A stretch of DNA of 64,000 nt from Zasmidium citrigriseum (taxonomy: Eukaryota; Ascomycota; Dothideomycetes; Mycosphaerellales; Mycosphaerellaceae). Of the stretch, positions 20,150 through 30,446 are shown piece by piece. Where the stretch lies: NCBI GenBank assembly GCA_002786025.1, contig NHNW01000002.1, positions 992,001 to 1,056,000 on the forward strand, given 5' to 3'. Numbering within the stretch: position 1 is the first letter of the stretch; every line of letters begins with the position of its first letter. Both the position numbers and the translations under genes were made by a program. A model generated the notes under the pieces. It made no database searches. It was given only the letters and a program-made list of their open reading frames with translations, and was not told the origin of the DNA.

Positions 20150-20658
20150 ACTGCGAAACTAATACGATATGTTGTGATCTCGATGACTTGTGGTAGGTAG
20201 AGATTCCGGTTTAGCAACTCCTCGTGCTTGCACTTCTGCGAAAGACTCCGAATGGGTTGTGATTGTGACAGAACAGAACTCATGGGGCGAGCGAAAGCTT
20301 TTTGATGCATCGCAGCCCAATCTCCGACAAGTCATGGGTGCAAAGTTTAATCTGACGTATTTGTTGCAGTAACAGTCGTTGGGTACCCTATGCGGCAAAG
20401 TCAGCTCAGGTCTCCGGACACGATGAAGAGGGCTGGGTTGGACCGCGAGTACATCTTTCTGGGATATTAATTCGTCTGTTCGGCATCGCCAGTGAAGATC
20501 CTTTGAGCAACGCATCACATAAAGACCTGCCCAACCTTCAACAGAAGCTTTCATACCCCAATTTCTTATGTCGCTAGAGCGTCAGATTGTTTGGATTCTC
20601 ATCATTGGAGACACGAGGCGTGACTCGCACATGGCCAGCAGCTTGACCATTTGAATGA
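20150..20658. other. intergenic
   Basis: About 510 bases, the promoter of the GNAT gene and 3' end of the regulator. Nothing specific is recognised. Confidence 0.45.
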
Positions 20659-22407
20659 TCAAGGGTCCTCATCATCTTGGTATTTATACCATCCTTGCGG
20701 CAAAGGTCCGCCAACAAAGACATTACACAGCGATTGTGTCCTCGCCCGGGACTGCCATCTGCCCCGCCACATCTCTTTGATGCGAACCACAGTCTTACTG
20801 CTCCATTCCATCTTTTGGAGCGCATGGTGACGGCGCGTCTCGTCCGTCGTGGCCCGCTTTTGAAGTCTATACCACGATGCAACACAGATCTGCAAGGGTG
20901 TAAGCAGCGCCAGAGCAGCAAGAGGCTGTGCAGGACCCGAGCGCATGGCATAATCTGAACACATTGCTAGCGAGGTAGCAGCTGCAATCTCTTCTTCTTC
21001 GGCATCAACCGCCCTCGCGCTAGGGAAGAAAGGACGGGTGGCCTTGTTGCGGGTGATCAGGCAGTGAACAACGCTGGAAGTAATCAGTCGATGCATGTAG
21101 TATCGAGTCGCAAGCTTGAAGGCGTCCAGAGAGTGGAACTCCAATGCTCCATCGATGGGTGCTGAATCGTGTCTGACGGTACTTGACTTCGTCGTGCTGT
21201 TAGCCTTTATCGTGGCTTGAATGTATTGATCCGAATCCGAGTTGTACAGCACTTCTGCCAATTCGGCTGCATCTGCAATGCATTCGATATCAGAAGGGTT
21301 TTGCCAAAGAAGTCGCACCAGTCGAATGAGGCGCGGCAGCTTGACAAGAAGTTTCTCAACAACTATCAGGGCATGCTCTATGCTAGGCGAGCCACTGGTC
21401 GATACAGATGGCCTGCCGATGAGCTCGAGGGGCGAGCATTGGTCCCACAGAATCGACGAAACGACCTATACAGATGATCAGTCTGGGGCCCCAAGATGTA
21501 GCGGTGGTCATGTACTTACATCATCTACACAGATCATGCTCACTACATTTTGAACAACTGGATTCCCTGCATCATCTGCATGACAACATTCCAGAAGCTT
21601 GCGAGCGCCGAGAAAGTGAGGAATGTACCGCCACGATCCATGCTCGATGAAACGCTTCCTTTATCAGTCGGGCTAATCCGTAGATGTATTCGCAAGAAGC
21701 GTGTACTCACCTCAGCCGCCCAATGCAGCATGACAGCAACCAAAAGCTTCAGCTTATGATCACGACTTGAACAAGACTCGATCTCCGATTGCAGCTTGCT
21801 AATTGCCACCTCTCCGGTTTGCCTCGCTTGCCTGACACTGCGTACATCATGTCCGCTTTGGAACGCCAGCATGCTGTCGAGGGTATATTGTGAAGCGAGC
21901 TCGAGGCATTCATTGTCGCCTGGATTGGACGACCAAGCGAGCTTGATCCAGATACCGAAAGGATTTAGCTGCAGTCCCTCATGACCGAAGACGGATACTG
22001 CTTTGCCGGCTTGCTCCGTTTGGGGACAAATTAAGGCATGCCTGGGAGGCTTCAGCCTTACTGGCTCAAATGCAAGGTATGTTCCATCTCCAGATTTGGC
22101 TTTCTTGTGCCATTTGAGCTTCAGCGGGGTGCCCTTGGTGTGAATGCGTACGTTGGCATTCGCATCGACGACAATGCTTGGCAATCGATGCTTACCACCC
22201 TTCCGAGATTGGTCTCTTGAGACGACTATTGGTTCAACGTAAGGGTAGTAACATGATCTGCCTTTGACCGAACATGGACTGCAAACGGGGAGGGCTTCGT
22301 CGCACTGTATCGGCAGTGTCAGTTTCTGCACCCAGCTTCAGGTATCTTTTAAAACAGACCTTCACTTTTCTTCGTCTACAGGTCTCACACTTCCCATGCT
22401 TCGTCAT
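20659..22407 (-). CDS. Zn2Cys6 transcription factor with fungal-specific TF domain
   Basis: Four exons on the minus strand, 22407-22360, 22304-21711, 21654-21520 and 21465-20659, give 527 residues with every junction in phase. The N-terminal zinc cluster CETCRRRKVKC...CSPCSVKGRSC has perfect spacing and is cut by intron 1 just before the third cysteine. A basic linker (KLKWHKKAKSG) follows. The regulatory domain then contains HFLGARKLLECC in exon 3, whose frame is hidden from simple ORF reading, and LPRLIRLVRLLW in exon 4. This matches the second type of fungal-specific TF domain, which often ends in cysteine- and tryptophan-containing helices. It is predicted to bind CGG-containing sites in the nucleus. 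Targets are unknown; neighbours are a GNAT enzyme and, upstream, a PEBP protein. Confidence 0.87.
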
Positions 22408-23358
22408 TGCGATCGTTCAGTTCCGGCAAGTCTTGCGCCGAAAGGGTAACGAAGTGATGTGCCAAGTACGTCCAGGCGGGATTGCGACAGATAAAGTGGC
22501 TGCATACTCGTTGGCGTCGGCAAATTGCCGCTCCAGCTGGAGTGATTCATCTGAGGCCATTCCCAATCTTGGATCGTAGAATCATGGTAAGCTGCATGCA
22601 GAATGTAGATTGGGTTAGCCTGCCCTAAGAGTGCGAGAAAGCCCGTCTAGCAGAGCAGGCTGCCACTTTCAATATTGCATCCAATGCATGCTTTCTTGCG
22701 GCTAACATGTTTGAGTTGAGTAAGAAATCGAGCGTGTTCTCCATTTCTTGTAAGCTGATGGACTCTTGCATGTCGTTTTCGATACTGGGATCGTGCCTGC
22801 AATCAAGCACATACTTGTCGCCGTGGGCCTACTTCTCTCTGCAAGTCAAGTCACGGTCGAGTAAGGCACTCATTTGGAGTTCGCCAGCATCTTTTGGCTG
22901 CCGAATTGATTCAGAGCCGTGTTGTACAAAGAAGACGAGAAGAAGTTGAAGCTGGAAGGACGGACGGACGCGACGCGTGGAGTCGGATTTGGGTTCACGC
23001 TTCGGGCTGGAAAAACAATCCCCCGAGCAATCCTTCAACGTCACTGACTTCTTCTGAGGGGCAAAATGACCTGAGTCCATTGTAACGACAATGTTCGCAT
23101 CGCAATGATGTATCTCCCATCACTGTGGGCGGACATATACAACGGCGCGCTCGTCACAAAACTTGCCTTGTCTGATCAATGGCTTCCTAAAAAAACAAGC
23201 ACGTTGAAGCACAGGCAAGCATTGACTCCTGGACCCTGCCAATACGCATGACGTTGCCGACATGACGACTACATTGTATTGTTAAGTCCGGCTCATCTCT
23301 ATATACATAATGTCAACATTTCTTAGCTGGAAAGGCTGACTCTACACATCTACCCAAC
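22408..23358. other. divergent intergenic region, no confident gene
   Basis: About 950 bases lie between the regulator and the PEBP gene. Minus-strand ORFs at 22829-23080 and 22625-22810 could only be joined by an implausibly short intron and show no family features. A TATA box for the PEBP gene lies at 23300. Confidence 0.45.
23300..23305 (+). promoter_or_regulatory. TATA box of the PEBP-like gene
   Basis: TATATA lies 54 bases before the ATG at 23359 in an otherwise mixed sequence. The assignment is by position. Confidence 0.5.
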
Positions 23359-24177
23359 ATGTTCATGTCAAAGCGATATCTCGGCCTGGTGCTGGCCATT
23401 CCAGCCCTGGCAATTCCTCCACCAGACTTCGGCTTCCCTGAAGCTCCCAACGATACGGCGCTTACAGTGCGCTTCCAAGGCTCGAATGCTCCAGTACAAG
23501 AGGCAGCCCTCTATGGCATCAACATTCCCCAAAATGCTCCAACATTAAGCGTCAACACGAGCGACTATCGCTCTTTGGCCGAATACAACGGCAGCTACGC
23601 AGTTTTGATGGTAGACCCAGATGCTTCTTACCCAGAGATGCCAAACAGACGGTTCTACCTCCACTGGATGCAGCCAAACATGACACAGTCAAACAACACC
23701 TCTTCTGGCGGCCGTCAACTCGAAAATGCTACGGCAGCAATCGCCCCATACGCACGTCCGGCACCGCCAACCAATTCAAGCGCACATCGATATATAATCT
23801 ACGCTTTCCAGCAACCGTCCAACTTCACGATTCCTGACCAATGGTCTGGACTGTCAGCCATGAATCGCTCGAACTTCAATCTGACCAATTTCATCTCTGA
23901 TACTGGGCTCGGTACACCTGCTGCCGCGAACTACTTCTATGTCTCGAATCAGTCCTCGGTACCGGACGATTTCACCGCCGCGCCTGGTGGTAGCTACCCA
24001 GACGGCGATGGAACAGCTATCACGTCCGGTGACCCTTACAGGCCTACAGCTGCAGCAAGCTCCTCTGGAAGCGGTGGCTCGGGAAGTACAACGAGCAGTG
24101 AAGCTGGAGCGGCGATGATCACCGGCGTTGGAAGTCTCTTGGGAGCCGGAGTAGTAGGCATTGCGGCCCTGTTCTAA
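23359..24177 (+). CDS. secreted, GPI-anchored phosphatidylethanolamine-binding (PEBP) family protein
   Basis: This is a single exon of 272 residues. An N-terminal signal peptide (about residues 1-18) is followed by a PEBP core: VLMVDPDASYP and RRFYLHWMQPN carry the first ligand-site motif, and SSAHRYIIYAFQQP carries the second (canonical GxHRY/F). The protein is rich in N-glycosylation sequons. The last 70 residues are a Ser/Gly/Thr-rich stalk ending in a small-residue site (SSEAGAAM) and a hydrophobic tail, the pattern of a GPI signal. PEBP proteins bind lipids or phosphorylated ligands and inhibit proteases or kinases. A wall- or membrane-anchored extracellular form suggests lipid or ligand handling at the cell surface; this is inference. 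Confidence 0.85.
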   Translation: MFMSKRYLGLVLAIPALAIPPPDFGFPEAPNDTALTVRFQGSNAPVQEAALYGINIPQNAPTLSVNTSDYRSLAEYNGSYAVLMVDPDASYPEMPNRRFYLHWMQPNMTQSNNTSSGGRQLENATAAIAPYARPAPPTNSSAHRYIIYAFQQPSNFTIPDQWSGLSAMNRSNFNLTNFISDTGLGTPAAANYFYVSNQSSVPDDFTAAPGGSYPDGDGTAITSGDPYRPTAAASSSGSGGSGSTTSSEAGAAMITGVGSLLGAGVVGIAALF

Positions 24178-24356
24178 TCGAGAGTGGAGATTAAATCAAC
24201 GGTCATTCAGAGCTCTAGACGACAAACTGAGCAGCACCCTCATAGCATAATAAGCACAACACAATTGCTCGGATGCTATCGCCCATTCATTTAGTAAACG
24301 TTAAGCTTCCCAGAGTCCGACAAGTACTTCCGTCATCAAGGGCTCCGCTGAGCGAT

Positions 24357-25043
24357 TTACGGTTTCCTCGCATGAATAAAAACATGCGGCTCCGGCCTCG
24401 TCTCTTCCTCCTCACAAATCCCCGCCTCCTTCCCCTTCGGATGAAAATCCTCCTCCTCACAATGCTCCACCGCGAACCCAGCAGCCTTCACCGCCTCCAA
24501 AAGCTTCGGCGTATCTAGACTGGATGAGACAATCTCCCTGGCCAGCCACCTCGTACCACTCTGCTCCTTATCAACAGGCACAGTCCCAAAGACCAACAAT
24601 CCACCCGGCTTGAGCCACTTCATAGCCCTCGGAAAGAAGTCCCGAATATCCTGCTGCGACATGCCAATCAAAAAGCTGAAATACGCAATCACAGCGTGGT
24701 ACGGAAGATCTGAAGCCGATGGTTCCCATTTTCTGGAGTCGGAGACGAAGAAGTTTCCTTCAGGAATCTGAGCTCGAGCACTTTCGATCATGGCCGGAGC
24801 GACGTCAACGCCGGTGACTTTGTGGCCTGCTTGAGCGAGCATTTCGCATGCTGGGCGACCTGTGCCGCAGCCGATGTCGACGACTTTGGATCCGGGTGCG
24901 AGTTGGGAGATCAAGAGCTTTAGGGAGCGGATATGGGCGGGTGCGTGGTAGCCAAAGGCGTCTTGGTATGCTGGTCCGATGTCTTGGAATAGCTCTTCGG
25001 CGGTGCGGACTGGGTTGGCTGCGTTTGATTCTGGGAGTGACAT
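24357..25043 (-). CDS. class I SAM-dependent methyltransferase
   Basis: 228 residues from the ATG at 25043 (MSLPESNAANPVRT). The frame is open further up to 25277, but that part is low-complexity and unlike the family, and a TATA-like element sits at 25159-25164, so the shorter start is preferred. Motif I is VVDIGCGTGRPACEM, followed by VTGVDVAPAMIESARAQIP (motif II acidic residue), YHAVIAYFSFL and a post-core LKPGGLLVFGTVPVD. This is the common small-molecule methyltransferase fold. The substrate is unknown and no biosynthetic partners are adjacent. The tail is rich in Glu (CEEEDF, CEEEETRPEP). It is convergent with the PEBP gene, with under 200 bases between stops. Confidence 0.85.
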   Translation of the reverse strand: MSLPESNAANPVRTAEELFQDIGPAYQDAFGYHAPAHIRSLKLLISQLAPGSKVVDIGCGTGRPACEMLAQAGHKVTGVDVAPAMIESARAQIPEGNFFVSDSRKWEPSASDLPYHAVIAYFSFLIGMSQQDIRDFFPRAMKWLKPGGLLVFGTVPVDKEQSGTRWLAREIVSSSLDTPKLLEAVKAAGFAVEHCEEEDFHPKGKEAGICEEEETRPEPHVFIHARKP

Positions 25044-25158
25044 CTTGTGGCAATCGTCGTGAATGGTGTAGTCGTTTTGATCGAGCTTTCGGTTGATTGA
25101 GGTCGAATGATGGTGAAGTGGCACAGATGCGGGACTTTTAGTTCCTGGAGTACTCGGC

Positions 25159-25164
25159 TTATAT
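25159..25164 (-). promoter_or_regulatory. TATA-like element of the methyltransferase gene
   Basis: On the minus strand this reads ATATAA within GCATATAAGC, 116 bases before the ATG at 25043. It helps choose that start over the longer open frame. Confidence 0.4.
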
Positions 25165-25379
25165 GCAGTACGACGATCTCGGTAGCTCTGAGCTGCTGAC
25201 AGAGGCACAGTTTGAGTTCCACTGGCGGTGGGCGAGGTGGTTACTGAATTGGGACAGCTCAGCCTCGCGGTGGCCACCGGACGGCGTAGAGGCTGTGAAG
25301 CGTATTCGTCGTATCAATTGGACGCAGCTAACTAAGTCAAATGTCATCGTATCAGCAATGCAGCATTCCATTGAGGCTG

Positions 25380-27328
25380 TTAGTCTACACGCTTAGCGCC
25401 CCCATCCTGAACATCGTCAAGCTTGTTGGATGCAACTTCACCCCCCTCCGTGTACTCTTCACTGCCAGCAACCAAGCGAATCAAGAACACCATGCAAGGT
25501 ATCGTCAACGCCAACACCGCGCAGTTGACGAAGAAAGGCGTTCGCACATCTCCGCTGCTGGCAGAGTTAATTCCGTATGAAACAGCCTATGGTGTGTTAG
25601 CAGATACTAGATACCCAGCGGAAGAGATTCATGAACGTACCTGACCAGCAGTCTCAAAAGCTCTGAACAGCCCTCCCGTCCTCGAAGAATTGTTCATATC
25701 CGTAGCCAGACATCCCAGACACCAGTACAAACACAGTTGCGTCCAGTAGCCCGTGACAAAGATGATCAAGTACGGGACGTAAGCCTCTGCCCAACGTCGA
25801 GGCTCGAGCTCGTAGTCCAGCGCGACCTTTCGCTGACCATACTTGCCATAATTGATCCCGATCCAGATAAAGCAGGCAATCTGAGGGATGACCCAGAAGA
25901 GGAATGCGACCCAGGCGCGGCGACCTCGAGACCAGCGTTTCATGTCTAGGAGGCGACCGTAGACGATGACGAGGGGGATGACGGTCGATGCTGTGTTAAG
26001 TGTAAGGCAAATGCCATGGATCGTTGCGTATTTGTAGGTTGTTAGACTTACGAACGATCAGCGAGGAGAGAGCTCGTGCTCGGACCGAAAAGTGCAGCGA
26101 CAAGTAAGTGCCCATCACACCACCATAGAAGAACGAGTAGAAGGCCGGGAAGAAGACTAGCCATGTCTGTGACTGTCAGCTCTGCACGATTCGTGAAGTT
26201 TCGTGCGACACTTACCTTCTTGTACAGGAAATGCTTCTTCAGCTCGACAAACTCCTGTTTCCAGGTAATTCTTTCTGAAAGCGGTACTTTCGTGCCATCT
26301 CGACGGCGGACTTTCTTGGTTGCTGAAAGTAAGAAGGCCCAGATCACACCAGTGCACTCTATTTTTCGTTAGCATCACTATCATCCATCGTTATCAGGGG
26401 GCATACCGAAGCCAACGAAGATGAGGTAGGTAGACCACGCGATACCGCCAGCAGAGGACTGCTCGTGGTTCGTGGAGAAATTAATTGCGCCTCCAATGAC
26501 ACTTCCCGAGTTTCTCATAGCGGACCAGATGCCTGTGGGGAGTATGTCAATACCCGGTTCCTGTTCATGCAATGCTCGTGGGTTGACGTACCAAGGTAGA
26601 ACCCTCTATCGTCTTGCGGAGGATATGACAACATAGCCGTCGTCTCGGCGACGTACAAGAATCCTGACCCAATTCCTCCAATGACCTTCCAATAATCAGT
26701 ATTTCACATTCAAGATGTAGTAGATGCAGATCTACTTACTTGTGAAGCAAGAAGATACGCATCGATCCCAAACTTCGCGTTCGTGTAGTACGCCGACCCC
26801 GTCAAAGGGAAGATGACAGCCGCAATGAGGCAAGACCATTTGATTCCAAGTTTGTTGATCAAAGGTCCACCAAAGAGCGTCGTAATACAGCCTGTGACAT
26901 AGTTGAGAGAGTTCGCGAGGTTGGCCAGGTAGGGCGAAGAGAGACCGCCGCCGCCTAGATTGGTGATGGCGTCCTGCATTGCGGGACCTATCGGCAAAAA
27001 GGAGTACGTCAGTTTTGGGGGCCATCGTCTGTCTTCAGCTGTTCGTACCAACGAGCGAGAGTCTGTATCAAGTTGTTAGTACGTTTCAAAGACTGCCAAA
27101 GGCCATGAGGCGGGTGAATTCAACGTACGCTCCAAACAAGATCATCTGGAATAGAACACTTCGGAAGAAAGTGCTGAGATTCCATTTCCGCAGGTAGGAA
27201 TAGTCGATGGCATTCGTCTGAGTCCCAACAGCCACATCATCGTTGCTCTCCAAATTTGGGTCAGAGACAGCGGAAGTGTCAACGGCTGTGGTCGCCTTCT
27301 TGTCGGTTCCGGCATTGGGGGAAGACAT
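25380..27328 (-). CDS. UNC93-like major facilitator superfamily transporter
   Basis: Nine exons on the minus strand, 27328-27129, 27062-27049, 26987-26740, 26685-26592, 26532-26407, 26358-26216, 26166-26052, 25990-25641 and 25586-25380, give 498 residues with all phases agreeing. Exon 2 is only 14 nt. The polar N-terminus of about 45 residues is followed by about 11-12 hydrophobic segments. Characteristic pieces are SLVGPAMQDAITNLGGGG, LFGGPLINKLGI, IWSAMRNSGSVIGGAINFS and AEAYVPYLIIFVTGYWTQL. Fungal members of this family are mostly uncharacterised membrane proteins, thought to move small solutes. The adjacent same-strand flavin oxidoreductase (27780-29590) may act on the same compound; this is inference from position only. 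Confidence 0.9.
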
Positions 27329-27779
27329 GGTCGCAAAGCTGTTCTTCCTTCAAAGCCAAAGAAGAATTGAAGCAAGCCGAAGGAGGTCGCTCTCTATACT
27401 CCCTCCCAAGACTGGACTTGGCACGCGGACGGCCGAGGACCATGCAGCCTGATAAGGACATGTTTCGTCGACAGCATTGCCAAGTGCTGATATCAAGCTC
27501 CGTGCGGACCACTTGTTGCTCCTGCTGCTCCAAAATAGCGGAGCTTGGCCCTGATAAAGAGAGGCCGTGGTCCTGCCGACCCCAGATTGCCCCCAAGGTA
27601 GGCGGAGCGGCCAGCTGATAAGTTGGCCTATTTGCCGCTAGTGTCGCCTAGATGTGCCGGACTTAGCAGTGAATGTTCCTGGCCTTCTCATTGTGCTTCA
27701 ATGTTTAGCCGGGTGACCTGAAAGACATCTGAAAGGAAAGAGGCAGCAGTCAATCATGTTCTGCAAGATGATTAAGTTC
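27329..27779. other. intergenic between transporter and flavin oxidoreductase
   Basis: About 450 bases, the transporter promoter. Two GCTTGGC/GATAAG-type stretches occur but no site was assigned. Confidence 0.4.
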
Positions 27780-29590
27780 TCATATCCTCGGCTTACTTCT
27801 CTCATCCTGACAAAACGGCTTCGCCGCACTCTGAGCACAGCTCTCACGGAAGGCCTTCAACTTAGAGTCGAGATCCGCCGTCTGACAGAGTCGTTCAACG
27901 CGTTCGGGAGTAGCATGGAAAGGACCGGGCAAGGCTGGGTAGTCGACAACTAGTGATGGGGCTTTATGTTCCCAGTCCAGAGCCTTCAGGACCTTCGGTA
28001 CAATGTCTGCGGCGGAGAGAAGGATTCGAGGCATTCCTGTAGATAAATAAGCGGGTGCAGTGAATTATGGGTCGACGATCACGCTTACCGTGGCCAGCGA
28101 AACCGGCAGCCATGAAGTGTCCCTCACGCTTGGGCACGGCGCCGACGAAGGGGAAGCTGTCGATGGACGATGTTTCCACTGGATAGCGAGTCAGAATACG
28201 TGGTACGCATCAAGGAAGTATTTCGACTTACTTCCTGTCCAACAACCGCCTTCATCAACAGGCCTCGCGAGCTGTGGAGGTATCGAACCAGTCCATCCGG
28301 CAACATCTGAAGTCGGCCAAGATTCAAAGAATTCGGCCATGCCCGGCACTTGCTTGTCTTCCTCGTCGTTAAACAGACAAGCTTCGGGCATGTGTGTAAG
28401 ATATTGCCTTCCTCCACCCAGAATGATGGCGTTAGACGGCGGTGGTAATTGGAGGTGGTAGTTCTGCAACAGTCAGGCATTTCCAGAAGGCCCTGATCAT
28501 GTATGACTTACGTTGACACTCGCATCCCAATGCTGAGCACCTGTATGTTTGATGAACCCTTCGGGCGCACTGATAGCCGCTAACGTAGCTCTGTCGCCGA
28601 GAATGAGTTTGCTGAATTCGGGAAGTAGATGTGACGCCCATCTGTTGGTAGTGTGGATGACTGTTCGAGCTCGCAGTTCTCCTCTGTTCGTTACGACTTT
28701 GATCCAACCGTCGGCGTCTCGCTCCGAGATGCTTTGTGCTGGAGTGTGAGCCTGGAGGTTCAAGTTGCCGGCCTTGAGTACGATTCGCAGAAGCGCATGT
28801 ACGAATTTATAGGGCCATCTAAAACACTCGGTCAGCGAGATCTACGTGTATCAAGCCTTTCGTAACTCACATTTGACCGGCCGGATGCGTGATCGCTGCA
28901 AGAGCACCCTTCATCTGTGAGAACTCCTCTGCACCGGCAGCATCTTCAATAAGCTGGATCGTCTTTACAACCTCATTATCTTCGCCATGATCGGATTTCA
29001 TGGCTTCATAGTTGCCCTTGAGTCTCGTCCAAGCTTCATCGGTCATTGCAGCATCAAAAGTCTCGCCAAACTTCAAGGCAACTTCTTCGGTGATGCCCTC
29101 CAGTTCCGCGAGTTCTTTGAAAGCCGGTAGATGGGCCATCTCATGTCGAATGAGCTCCAATGCACCGTCGGCTCCAAATCGTTCTTTCCAGGGAAGATAC
29201 CGAGAGTATGCGTGAGGTCTGAGTTGGCCGCCTGAGATTCTTTCAGCACATTCCGAAGGCAGGCCTAGAATAGAGAGTTCAGCATACCATTTCGGCCAGT
29301 TGCACCACCACAAATATTCCGTGCCTCCAACATCACCATCTGAGGTTTCTTCGCGCTGTCCTCGGTGTGCTTGAAGCAAATGTCAGCCACCAAAATAACC
29401 TAACCACAGAGAAGGAACATCAACAAACCTTATGTATCCAATACGCCGTCGCCGCGCCCGCATACCCACTCCCAATAATCGCCACATCACATTCCTGTGG
29501 CAACTCTTCAGACGACCTAAAGTCCCTCAAAGGCGACTCAGCAGCCTCGATCCAATACGACTTCGTCGGGTTGGTAACAGGCAGAACCAT
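27780..29590 (-). CDS. FAD-dependent oxidoreductase of the DAO family
   Basis: Seven exons on the minus strand, 29590-29429, 29369-29288, 29231-28871, 28818-28512, 28463-28232, 28178-28089 and 28036-27780, give 496 residues in phase throughout. The FAD motif is VAIIGSGYAGAATAYW (about 43-58), after an N-terminal segment YWIEAAESPLRDFR. Exon 2 ends in CGGATGRN and continues GGQLRPHAY across the junction, the usual second nucleotide-binding signature of this fungal group. The C-terminal part has VGAVPKREGHFMAAGFAGHGMPR. Members oxidise amines or amino acids with release of peroxide. The open frame upstream (to 29845) lacks similarity, so MVLPVTNPTKSYW is taken as the start. The substrate is unknown. 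Confidence 0.9.
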
Positions 29591-30302
29591 TTTCCCTGAC
29601 AATCGATAGGAGCCAAGTTGGATAGGCAAGATATGTTTATCAGATCGATCGCTGTTTTCCGAATCCGAAGAGAAGTGAGTCTTGGTCTTTTGTAGAGCCC
29701 CTGAGCGAGTATTTCGGCTTGATATTGCCCGAACGGACCGCTCGCGATGATCCCTGTCCATTCTGCCTATCTCGGTCGATAAGATAGGCGTTGGAACGTC
29801 GGACATCAAGGTCGGTCGAGTTGTGTTTGAGATCTCTTGACACATATCTGTTACAGTTGGTGAACTGATGCTGCTGGGGATCGAGGGTGTTTGAATCCGA
29901 GGGGTTTGGAAAAGTGCTCGGTTTCGGATCAGACTTAGGCCAGCAGCATTACCACGAATGGGAAGGCTTGCTTGATCTCAGAATGATCGTTCAGGTCCAG
30001 TAGAGCCAGATTGATGAATGTCAGCACATCAACTGCCAGTAGCGTTTCGATGAGACGATCCAGAGATATAGTACCAGAAAGCCAAAGGTCGACTTTTTGC
30101 TCCATTACCCATCGAATCACCGGCGATGATGGCCGCTTTCTCGCCCTCTACACAAGAGGGAGATCGAGTCCAATATTCGAGCAACAATCAAGAAGAGAGT
30201 GCCGAAAGCCGTCACAAGGTTGCAGAACATGCAAGTCGAAATCCTGGTCTGGCTGAGCGAGCTAGATTTGAGCTTCATATATTCTCCAACTCCTTCCCTG
30301 CC
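29591..30302. other. intergenic, promoter of flavin oxidoreductase
   Basis: About 710 bases. Short ORFs on both strands show no family features. Confidence 0.45.
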
Positions 30303-30421
30303 ACATTCGGCCACAGGCACTTGAAAACAGACGATCCCGTCCGCTCTCGTGTACTTAAGCAAGTGACCGCCTGATTAGTACTACGGTGGGTGACCACGTG
30401 GGAATACCGGGTGCTGAATGT
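30303..30421 (+). rRNA. 5S ribosomal RNA gene
   Basis: The stretch starts ACATTCGGCC and ends GGTGCTGAATGT, so the outer six bases pair as stem I (ACATTC with GAATGT). The interior contains the diagnostic fungal 5S blocks GATCCCGTCCGCTCTC, GTACTTAAGCAAGTGACCGC, GATTAGTACTACGGTGGGTG and ACCACGTGGGAATACCGGGT. The length is 119 nt, the normal 5S size. A T-rich Pol III terminator follows immediately. In filamentous ascomycetes 5S genes are commonly scattered as single copies rather than in the rDNA array, and this fits. Internal control elements (A-box and C-box regions) are part of the conserved blocks. Confidence 0.93.
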
Positions 30422-30446
30422 TTTGCTCTTTTGCATCTTTTTTTTT
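30421..30446 (+). terminator. RNA polymerase III T-run terminator of the 5S gene
   Basis: TTTT starts at the 3' end of the 5S gene. A second run of nine T lies at 30438-30446 as a back-up. Confidence 0.75.

Noticed and set aside
22625..23080. Two minus-strand ORFs that might form one small gene
   Set aside because: Joining them needs an intron of about 36 nt, below anything else in the window, and neither piece has family features.
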